Assembly (NCBI GenBank): GCA_027031945.1
Contig: JALVPE010000058.1
Location: forward strand, 1 to 12,808
Source: Candidatus Moraniibacteriota bacterium
GTDB lineage: Bacteria > Patescibacteriota > Minisyncoccia > Moranbacterales > GCA-2747515
DNA length: 12,808 nt
Direction of reading: 5' to 3'
The notes below the pieces were generated by a model. The model saw only the letters and a list, made by a program, of their open reading frames with translations. It was not told where the DNA came from and did no database searches. A program made the position numbers and the translations under genes. Positions 7,018-12,808 of this stretch are shown here, piece by piece; the first letter of the stretch is position 1; every line of letters starts with the position of its first letter.

Positions 7018-7026
7018 ATTATAGCA
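7018..7026 (-). promoter_or_regulatory. Extended -10 promoter of glyA
   Basis: The minus strand carries TGCTATAAT (7026-7018), a perfect extended -10 element. No good -35 box lies at the usual distance, which is tolerated for extended -10 promoters. A second TATAAT occurs at 7059-7054. Transcription would start near 7011. Confidence 0.55.
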
Positions 7027-7068
7027 CAAAGAACAGTAAAAGTGATAATTCACATTATACAACATTTT

Positions 7069-8796
7069 TTATCTTTGCTTATTTTTTGTAGATTCGATAC
7101 GTGATTGTATATATTTATCATCAAAAAGTGCCCAAACAATGTCAGTATCTAAATCTTGGGCAAACCCTCCATCTAATTTATCATATTTTTTCATTTTCTT
7201 TTGATTTGGACCAATCTCAACTGTTTTATCAGGGTCATTTTCTACATAGGCCATAGGGATGCGTGAAATTTCCGCTATTAAATCAGTCCAGCGTGGCTCG
7301 TCCAACATCTCCACGATGTATTTTAAATTATCTGGATTATTTTTACCTTTGGCAAAATCCTCTTTAGGTAACTTATTCTTTACATGATTTGCCATAAGCT
7401 CGTATATTGTTCGTAATACTATTTCTGCTGCATACTGAGGAAATTTTAGATAAAAAGATTTCATCGCCATATGATTTGCCCCCTCAAAATCTACAACAAT
7501 ACCTTTTTTGATATTTCCTATATTCATATTTTGTGCTAAAATGTGCAATTTAAGAGCCGCTAAAGCATCTGTAAAAGCACCTTGCCCTAACTCATTGCCT
7601 GTTGGTAATGTTGTTGACATTAATTCATCTGAAATACCCAATGATGCATTCCACTCTTTTGTATTTGAATATATCGTTTGTTGAAGATCCGCAACAGTAG
7701 AACTTATTGTGACTTGAGCCAACATTAGTTCTTTTAATTTTTGCCAAGAATTTACCTTTTTTATAAATCTGGGATCTTCTCTCTTTAAATAAAGAAAATA
7801 ATGCTCATAAAATATATCTGGTAATTCTATTTCATGCCATTCATCCCCCATATCTGGATAAGAGTCAAAATTTATTTTACTAGTATTACGTGCATCTATT
7901 TCACAAAATAATCCATTAAATCCACTTGCAACGAGATCTCTCATCAACTTATCATAAGCACCGTCTTGAGATTTTGCATCCATCCATTGACAAACCAATG
8001 AATCACCAATCTCACAGTTGGAAAATCCTTCTATTGCAACATAATCAACGTCTTTGTAAGTATTAGCTAAATGTTTTCCATGAATTGATTGCCATTGTTT
8101 TGTGTGTATGTAACCTCTGAGAAATACAGGGACGCCACCTGGCAAATATGCAAACTCGACAGTCCTATCTCTAACTTGTGGCCTATTTGTAATAGTATTA
8201 AAAACATTTGTATTTTTTTTATAAATATTGTGTAAATGAGTTCGTTCTTTCTTGAGAATGGTATAGATTTTCATACCTATTTCTTTACCAGAATCTAACT
8301 GCTCGATTTCTTTTTTAAATAATTCTAAAGCATCATCAATTCCTGGGAAATCTCGAAAGTCGGTACTGACTACAGGCTCTTCATCATTTATCTGTGTTAG
8401 AATAGCTGTATTATTAGTAAAATAAGTCGCTATTAATTTATCCAATTCTGGGTGAAGTCGTTTTTGCTCAATTTTACCGTCAACTCCTATTTCTTTTTTA
8501 GTTGATAGGCCAGATGTCCATCCTTGTGGTATATTAAAAAGTTTTGTAATGAGATGTGCCCTGACATCTTTTGGTGTAATTTCCTCATCAGTTTGTCGTG
8601 AAATATCTTCTAGTATTGAAAGCCAAAAATCTTGCTGAGCAATTTCTACAAAATCATTTTGATCTATTTTTTGTTTTGAAAAAATACTAGCTATTTTTTC
8701 AAAACCATTTTGTGTCAAAGTATTTTCGATTTCCTCATTGTCAGGAACTTCTCTGTTTTTATCCTGTCTCATTTTAATAAATCCATCTTCAAACAT
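7069..8796 (-). CDS. Protein of unknown function with TraB/TIKI-like motifs
   Basis: This 575-residue protein has no signal peptide or membrane segment that I can see. The N-terminal 200 residues are mostly helical and charged. From about residue 212 the pattern changes to VPVFLRGYIHTKQWQ (222-236), then DYVAIEGF (251-258), GLFCEID (295-301), and near the C-terminus GIVVDFEGANHMAMKSFYL (432-450). A strand with GxxH, a strand ending in Glu, and a later strand with GxNH recall the TraB/TIKI and EreA/ChaN-like fold, in which His and Glu residues form a metal or catalytic site (here His231, Glu256, His442). This is inferred from motif order only. It starts 11 bases after the pheT stop and is probably cotranscribed with pheT. 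AAGGA lies about 16 bases before the ATG, longer than usual. Confidence 0.7.
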   Translation of the reverse strand: MFEDGFIKMRQDKNREVPDNEEIENTLTQNGFEKIASIFSKQKIDQNDFVEIAQQDFWLSILEDISRQTDEEITPKDVRAHLITKLFNIPQGWTSGLSTKKEIGVDGKIEQKRLHPELDKLIATYFTNNTAILTQINDEEPVVSTDFRDFPGIDDALELFKKEIEQLDSGKEIGMKIYTILKKERTHLHNIYKKNTNVFNTITNRPQVRDRTVEFAYLPGGVPVFLRGYIHTKQWQSIHGKHLANTYKDVDYVAIEGFSNCEIGDSLVCQWMDAKSQDGAYDKLMRDLVASGFNGLFCEIDARNTSKINFDSYPDMGDEWHEIELPDIFYEHYFLYLKREDPRFIKKVNSWQKLKELMLAQVTISSTVADLQQTIYSNTKEWNASLGISDELMSTTLPTGNELGQGAFTDALAALKLHILAQNMNIGNIKKGIVVDFEGANHMAMKSFYLKFPQYAAEIVLRTIYELMANHVKNKLPKEDFAKGKNNPDNLKYIVEMLDEPRWTDLIAEISRIPMAYVENDPDKTVEIGPNQKKMKKYDKLDGGFAQDLDTDIVWALFDDKYIQSRIESTKNKQR

Positions 8797-8807
8797 ACCA
8801 TTATAAT

Positions 8808-11213
8808 TTATTTCCTTATTTCAACGTCAATTTCGTTTTCCAGAGCTTCTATAATAGTAGCAATTTTATCGTCTACATTTTTTGTTTTAAGTGTTTTGTC
8901 TTTTGCGCCAAAGATTATATGAAACGCCATTGAGCGTTCACCTGTTTCTTCATTTTTGTATAAGTCAAATAAATCAACATCTTTTACAAGCTCACCGCCA
9001 GTAGCATATATAACTCGCTCTACATCACCCACACGCACTCTATCTCCTACCATCATAGATAAATCTCTAGATACAAAAGGAAATTTAGCCAGTGGCTCAA
9101 AAAAGTTTTCTGATTCCACTTTTTGCATCATTGTTGAAATATCTAATTCACAATACACAACACGATTTTTCTTAAATCCAAAATATTTATTTGCCTTTTT
9201 ATCTATTTCACCCATCCAACCCAAAATTGTACCATCATTCATTTTAATTAGCGCTCTTCTGGATGGATGTAAATTTGGCAAGTGCTGTACATTTTCATCA
9301 AATTCACTGTCGAAATAATATTGTCCAATATTTATTCTATCTAACAATATTTCAAGTACTCCTTTTAATTCAAAAAATTGTGAACCTCCCTGATCCTTTG
9401 ATAAAATCGCAGCACCCAAAACTAACTTTTCATCCGGCAACGCATTATCCACCGGATCATATATTCGACCGATTTCAAAAATCTGAATACGGTCAAAATA
9501 ACTCATGTTCTTTTTTGCGTGTCGCAATAGATGAGCCATTAGAGTTCTGCGCATCAAAACTTGATTTGGATTTGCTGGATTTAATAATGCAATATGATTT
9601 TCGTCATCAAGTCCAATTGACTTAACATCATCCACAGAAGTAAAAGAGTAACTACGTACTTCATCAAAACCTCCGTACACAAAAACATCTTTTAAAGTTC
9701 GTTCAAAAAATCTCTCTTCATTACGCGTCGGAGTTTGTACAGCACTTTCAAGTGGCCTTGGCGTTATTTTGTCATAACCATACATCCGTCCAATTTCTTC
9801 AGTGATGTCTTCTTGAGTTTTTATATCCAGTCGTACAGTAGGCACAGTGATTTCCATAATATCTTCATCAATAATTTTAACACTCATCCCCAATCTTTCC
9901 AAAATGCTTTGCTGTTGCTCTTGAGAAATTTCTACACCTAATAATTTATTTACTTTACTTACTGATGATTTTATAGTCCATGATTTAAGCGGATTAGGAT
10001 ACACATCATTTAGTGCTGTCACTTCCCCGTTAGCCAATTCTTTGATGAGTTCAATCGCTTCCACGATAGCAGTTTGTGCCAGATTTGGATCTAGATTTCT
10101 CTCAAATCTATAAGCGGCATCTGTCTGTAAATTATATTTGCGTTGTGTAAATCTAATTGAAGTTGCGTCAAAAGAAGCTGATTCCAATACAATACTTTTT
10201 GTTTCATCTGAAATTGCACTATTTTTTCCACCCATTACACCAGCTAGTGCAATTGGATTTTCTCCATCTGTAATGACAATGTCATCAGCATCCAGTTTTA
10301 GTTCGACATCATCTAACAATGTTATTTTTTCTCCATCATTTGCTTGACGTACTTCAATTTTATCTACCACATCCGCATTAAAAGCATGTAAGGGTTGTCC
10401 GGTTTTGAGCATTATATAATTTGTAATATCTACAATATTATTTTTTGAACTGATACCCGAAGCTTGTAGTCTAGCTTTTAACCAATTGGGTGACTCTTTA
10501 ATCTCAATATTATCAATTTTTGCACCAATATATCTATTGCATTTAGGTGTAATTATAGATACACCTAAATCCCCTTCTCCCTTTGGGAGAGGGGTTAGGG
10601 GTGAGGGTTTTGTATCACCATTACCCTCCAAAGCTCGCAATTCATTTGCTACACCATCATAACTTAGACAATCATGTCCACGGTTTGGCAAAATATCAAT
10701 ATCCAAAATCTGGTCATCAAGTCCCATATACTTAGCAAAACCCTCACCAACAGGAGCGTTGCTGTCCAAAACCATAATGCCCTCATGATTAGTACCAATT
10801 CCAAGTTCATCCTCAGCACAAATCATTCCATTGGACTCTACACCACGAATTTTACTTTTTTTAATTTCAAAATATCCTTTCTCAGGATGAGGTAATTTTG
10901 CACCCACCAGAGCAACAGGAACTTTCTGTCCAACTTCCAAATTTGGCGCACCACAAACAATCTGTAAGCCCCCTCTCCCTTTGGGAGAGGATTGAGGTGA
11001 GGGTTCAATATTTACAGTAGCAACATTTAGCCTATCAGCGTCAGGATGTTTTCCAACTTTTAATACTTCTCCGATAACAACATTATCTAATCCCTTGGAT
11101 AAATCTTCCACGCCTTCAACTTCAAAACTGTGAGTCATAAATAACCCCGCAATTTCATCAACATTCTTTTTTGTTCCACTCAATTCCTTGAGCCAATTGT
11201 AACTATATTTCAT
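8808..11213 (-). CDS. pheT: Phenylalanyl-tRNA synthetase beta subunit
   Basis: PheT pairs with PheS as an alpha2-beta2 enzyme that charges tRNA-Phe; beta edits mischarged Tyr and binds tRNA. The protein is 801 residues. Visible are the N-terminal segment (MKYSYNWLKEL), the B2 OB-fold tRNA-binding domain (about 40-160; GKHPDADRLNVATV, QIVCGAPN, GQKVPVAL, SNGMICAEDELG), the B3/B4 editing region (about 225-400; NIVDITNYIM, GQPLHAFNAD, RKYNLQTDAAYRFER), the B5 domain (about 412-485; TEEIGRMYGYDKI), the catalytic-like core (about 495-695) and the C-terminal FDX-ACB anticodon-binding domain (about 707-801; KFPFVSRDLSMMV). Two insertions, at residues 71-82 and 203-215, are encoded by copies of a palindromic DNA repeat. 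The start is fixed by the family N-terminus; no Shine-Dalgarno sequence is seen. A gap of 462 bases containing another gene separates it from pheS. Confidence 0.97.
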   Translation of the reverse strand: MKYSYNWLKELSGTKKNVDEIAGLFMTHSFEVEGVEDLSKGLDNVVIGEVLKVGKHPDADRLNVATVNIEPSPQSSPKGRGGLQIVCGAPNLEVGQKVPVALVGAKLPHPEKGYFEIKKSKIRGVESNGMICAEDELGIGTNHEGIMVLDSNAPVGEGFAKYMGLDDQILDIDILPNRGHDCLSYDGVANELRALEGNGDTKPSPLTPLPKGEGDLGVSIITPKCNRYIGAKIDNIEIKESPNWLKARLQASGISSKNNIVDITNYIMLKTGQPLHAFNADVVDKIEVRQANDGEKITLLDDVELKLDADDIVITDGENPIALAGVMGGKNSAISDETKSIVLESASFDATSIRFTQRKYNLQTDAAYRFERNLDPNLAQTAIVEAIELIKELANGEVTALNDVYPNPLKSWTIKSSVSKVNKLLGVEISQEQQQSILERLGMSVKIIDEDIMEITVPTVRLDIKTQEDITEEIGRMYGYDKITPRPLESAVQTPTRNEERFFERTLKDVFVYGGFDEVRSYSFTSVDDVKSIGLDDENHIALLNPANPNQVLMRRTLMAHLLRHAKKNMSYFDRIQIFEIGRIYDPVDNALPDEKLVLGAAILSKDQGGSQFFELKGVLEILLDRINIGQYYFDSEFDENVQHLPNLHPSRRALIKMNDGTILGWMGEIDKKANKYFGFKKNRVVYCELDISTMMQKVESENFFEPLAKFPFVSRDLSMMVGDRVRVGDVERVIYATGGELVKDVDLFDLYKNEETGERSMAFHIIFGAKDKTLKTKNVDDKIATIIEALENEIDVEIRK
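10566..10607. repeat. Palindromic repeat copy 1, in-frame inside pheT
   Basis: A 42-base GC-rich segment in an AT-rich gene. Its core TCTCCC-TTT-GGGAGA (10576-10590) is a perfect hairpin, followed on the plus strand by GGGGTTAGGGGTGAGGG. Read with pheT it encodes PSPLTPLPKGEGDL (from residue 203), between the B2 domain and the next domain. Sequences of this type are widespread dispersed repeats in environmental bacteria, to my recollection. Confidence 0.85.
10965..11003. repeat. Palindromic repeat copy 2, in-frame inside pheT
   Basis: A 39-base relative of the repeat at 10566-10607, in the same orientation, with the hairpin core CCTCTCCC-TTT-GGGAGAGG (10972-10990) and a tail ATTGAGGTGAGGG. 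It encodes PSPQSSPKGRGGL (from residue 71), inside the B2 domain between NVATVNI and QIVCGAPN. The hairpin is read in a different frame than in the other copy, yet both keep pheT open. Confidence 0.85.
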
Positions 11214-11223
11214 ATTATAATTT

Positions 11224-11258
11224 AGTAACTAGTAACCTGTAATTAGTAACTAGTAATT
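11224..11258. repeat. Left inverted-repeat cluster of the IVP-like element
   Basis: Two direct copies of AGTAACTAGTAAYY (11224-11237 and 11245-11258) separated by 7 bases. They are inverted relative to the cluster at 11644-11671. The left boundary lies 10 bases before the pheT start codon. Confidence 0.8.
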
Positions 11259-11264
11259 TAATAA

Positions 11265-11636
11265 TTACTTATTTTGATTTTCTATTGACCTTATTAATCC
11301 ATTTATTAATTTACCAACTTCATTAGCATCTTCTCCTAATCTTTTACATGTTTGAAAATTAATATAACCTAAATCCTTTGCTAATAAAAGAAAACTTTGT
11401 ATTTCAGTAGCTGAACCTCTAGCATTATAATAAAATCTTATTTTATCCTTGAAATGATATCTTGCAAAGCCCTCGGCTATATTCGCAGTAACAGAACTAG
11501 ATGCTCGTCTTAATTGGCTAATCATTGCATAAATTTCATCTTTTGGAAATAATCTTGTTATCTTGTAAATTTCTAATGCAAGGTTATGTCCTTTTTTCCA
11601 TGCATTCAAATCATAAAAATTCTTTATCTCTTCCAT
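11265..11636 (-). CDS. Four-helix-bundle protein of the 23S rRNA-IVP (S23) family
   Basis: The 123-residue protein matches the small four-helix-bundle family first seen encoded in intervening sequences of 23S rRNA genes and related to the Avd accessory protein of diversity-generating retroelements. Visible hallmarks are the opening helix (DLNAWKKGHNLALEIYKIT, 9-27), LFPKDEIYAMISQLRRASSS (29-48), SVTANIAEGFAR (48-59), the FYYNARGSATEIQSFLLLAKDLGY stretch (68-91) and a last helix to about residue 118. Cellular function is unknown; known relatives form pentamers and may bind nucleic acid. It interrupts the pheS-pheT pair but keeps their direction, and inverted repeats flank it closely on both sides. 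The start at 11636 matches the family; only a weak purine stretch precedes it. Confidence 0.9.
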   Translation of the reverse strand: MEEIKNFYDLNAWKKGHNLALEIYKITRLFPKDEIYAMISQLRRASSSVTANIAEGFARYHFKDKIRFYYNARGSATEIQSFLLLAKDLGYINFQTCKRLGEDANEVGKLINGLIRSIENQNK

Positions 11637-11643
11637 CTTACTT

Positions 11644-11671
11644 GGTTACTAGTTACTGATTACTGGTTACT
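11644..11671. repeat. Right inverted-repeat cluster of the IVP-like element
   Basis: Two tandem 14-base units, GGTTACTAGTTACT (11644-11657) and GATTACTGGTTACT (11658-11671), with no gap. They are inverted relative to the left cluster. The outer edge lies 4 bases from the pheS stop codon, so the element begins almost at the end of pheS. Confidence 0.8.
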
Positions 11672-11675
11672 GAAT

Positions 11676-12710
11676 TCAAAACTGTCGAGTAAACCGTACG
11701 TCTCCACTGTGAAATAATCTGATGTCATTAATTTTATATTTCATCATTGCCAGTCGCTCCAGCCCAAAGCCCCAGGCAAAACCTTGATATTTATTTCTGT
11801 CATATCCAGCAGCTTCAAATACGTTTTGATGTACCATTCCTGCTCCACCTACTTCTATCCAACCAGTTTGTGAACAGGTTGAGCAACCCTTACCTCCACA
11901 ATTTGTACAAGAGATGTCAAACTCAAATCCAGGCTCTACAAATGGGAAATAACTGGGTCGCAAACGTGCTTTAATTTCTTGACCAAAAAATTCTGAGAAG
12001 AATGTCTCTGCGATGTATAAGAAATTTGCAACACTCACATCATTACCTACCACAAGTGCTTCAAATTGATGAAATGTGTGTTCATGAGAAGCATCAGTTG
12101 CTTCGTTGCGAAATACCCGTCCTGGCACAATAATCCTAAATGGCGGCTTGTGTTTTTCCATATAGCGCACTTGTACTCCTGAAGTTTGAGTACGCATTAC
12201 TGTGCCTGTTCCCTTTTTACGACCCTCTTCTCGTGAAATCCAAAAAGTATCTTGCATATCACGCCCAGGATGATCATCTGGCATATTTATAGCATCAAAG
12301 TTATAAGATTCACTTTCAATATCAGGTCCATCTGCAATTTCAAAACCCATAGAATTAAAGATGTTTTCTATATCTCTTTGTACGATGCTGAGCGGATGTA
12401 AATGTCCGTGTGCATGTTTAGTTCCCGGTGCAGTCACATCAATCCATTCCTTTCTTTCATCAATCACACTCTCAAGTGCCATTTTTTTATCATCTATCAG
12501 ATGTTGCAATTCTTTTTTGGTTTGATTTGCTAGTGGTCCGATCTCTTTTTTCTCCTCTGGTGATAAATCTTTCAAACCTTTGAGTATCTCATTAAATGCA
12601 CTTTTTTTGCCCAAATAAGCAATTCTCACATTCTCAATATCATCAATAGTTTTTGATGCTTCAATCTTTGACACAGCATCTTCTTTAATTTGTTGAATTT
12701 TTTCTTTCAT
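11676..12710 (-). CDS. pheS: Phenylalanyl-tRNA synthetase alpha subunit
   Basis: PheS is the catalytic subunit: it activates phenylalanine with ATP and transfers it to tRNA-Phe, working with PheT. The 344-residue length is normal. The N-terminal coiled-coil arm that holds tRNA covers about residues 1-88. Class II motifs follow: motif 1 around 105-128, motif 2 RVFRNEATDASHEHTFHQFE (198-217) and motif 3 GFAWGFGLERLAM (310-322). The phenylalanine-pocket region EPGFEFDISC (259-268) leads into four cysteines (268, 271, 276, 279; CxxCGGKGCxxC) that could bind zinc, as in many bacterial PheS. The gene stops with TGA and is followed within 4 bases by the IVP-like element, so any coupling with pheT is broken. 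No Shine-Dalgarno sequence precedes the ATG. Confidence 0.97.
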   Translation of the reverse strand: MKEKIQQIKEDAVSKIEASKTIDDIENVRIAYLGKKSAFNEILKGLKDLSPEEKKEIGPLANQTKKELQHLIDDKKMALESVIDERKEWIDVTAPGTKHAHGHLHPLSIVQRDIENIFNSMGFEIADGPDIESESYNFDAINMPDDHPGRDMQDTFWISREEGRKKGTGTVMRTQTSGVQVRYMEKHKPPFRIIVPGRVFRNEATDASHEHTFHQFEALVVGNDVSVANFLYIAETFFSEFFGQEIKARLRPSYFPFVEPGFEFDISCTNCGGKGCSTCSQTGWIEVGGAGMVHQNVFEAAGYDRNKYQGFAWGFGLERLAMMKYKINDIRLFHSGDVRFTRQF

Positions 12711-12749
12711 AAAAAGTATTTTATCTAAAATAATCTAACTCACTTGTAC

Positions 12750-12758
12750 ATAATACCA
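12750..12758 (-). promoter_or_regulatory. Possible extended -10 promoter of pheS
   Basis: The minus strand has TGGTATTAT (12758-12750), an extended -10 element with TATTAT, about 40 bases before the pheS ATG. No convincing -35 box is found at the normal distance. The rest of 12711-12808 contains no gene that I can support. Confidence 0.4.
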
Positions 12759-12808
12759 CTGCTTTGTGAAAAAATAAAGGTCACATTAAATGTCAATAAG
12801 GTTCAACC

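Larger units (their letters stand above)
11224..11671. mobile_element. Putative small mobile element carrying a four-helix-bundle (IVP-like) gene
   Basis: A 448-base unit sits between the pheS stop and the pheT start. It holds one gene (11265-11636) and is bounded by inverted repeats built from 14-base units. 11224-11237 (AGTAACTAGTAACC) is the perfect reverse complement of 11644-11657. A second pair, 11245-11258 and 11658-11671, matches at 12 of 14 positions. Similar repeats next to genes of this family are familiar to me from other environmental genomes, but the mechanism is unknown. There is no transposase, so any mobility would need help from elsewhere. Confidence 0.55.

Noticed and set aside
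7043..7054. Small palindrome GTGATAATTCAC after the TraB-like gene as a terminator
   Set aside because: The stem is only four pairs and the T run that follows is short; it is too weak to call.
11224..11671. Clustered short repeats that could suggest a CRISPR array
   Set aside because: The units are 14 bases, inverted on the two sides of a real gene, with no regular unique spacers. Nothing in the window looks like a Cas12a-type repeat.
4821..12710. Recoded TGA (genetic code 25)
   Set aside because: pheS and the rmlA-like gene end at TGA at the expected family length, and the other full genes need no TGA read-through.
12791..12796. Perfect TTGACA -35 box upstream of pheS
   Set aside because: No -10 box lies 16-18 bases downstream (the position reads TTTTTC), and the TATTAT element is 35 bases away.
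1..12808. tRNA or rRNA genes
   Set aside because: Apart from the intergenic gaps, the window is filled by protein genes; no cloverleaf or rRNA-like segment was seen by eye.

Overview
The window is AT-rich, and every gene I can support lies on the minus strand, so transcription runs from high to low coordinates. Several protein variants look like those of Patescibacteria (Candidate Phyla Radiation): a CTP synthase with altered motifs, a 23S-rRNA-IVP-like four-helix-bundle gene wedged between pheS and pheT, and a Cas12a that resembles Parcubacteria proteins. TGA is used as a true stop (pheS, the rmlA-like gene), so this is not the code-25 Gracilibacteria/Absconditabacteria branch. The placement is inference from remembered family features, not from a search.

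Layout from right to left. 12808-12711 is a short leader with a weak promoter candidate. pheS (12710-11676) and pheT (11213-8808) encode the two subunits of phenylalanyl-tRNA synthetase. They are separated by about 450 bp holding a four-helix-bundle gene flanked by inverted repeats, probably a small mobile element. pheT itself carries two in-frame copies of a palindromic repeat. Next come a 575-residue protein with TraB/TIKI-like motifs (8796-7069), glyA (6988-5753, own extended -10 promoter), an rmlA-like sugar nucleotidyltransferase (5642-4821, own promoter and a strong terminator), galU (4726-3866, own promoter), a small membrane protein with a possible GAF-like domain (3843-3175), rplI (3139-2696) and pyrG (2593-956, strong terminator).

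The most important item is at the left edge. Positions 836-1 encode the first 278 residues of a Cas12a (Cpf1) type V CRISPR effector, cut by the window boundary. The reading frame is open to the edge. It starts just after the pyrG terminator, behind its own promoter. No CRISPR array and no cas1/cas2/cas4 lie in this window; they would have to be to the left or elsewhere.

Apart from cas12a and the repeat elements, the genes are housekeeping: translation (pheS, pheT, rplI), one-carbon metabolism (glyA), nucleotide-sugar synthesis (galU, rmlA-like) and CTP synthesis (pyrG). Only one of the eleven starts (rmlA-like) has a clear Shine-Dalgarno sequence at normal spacing.
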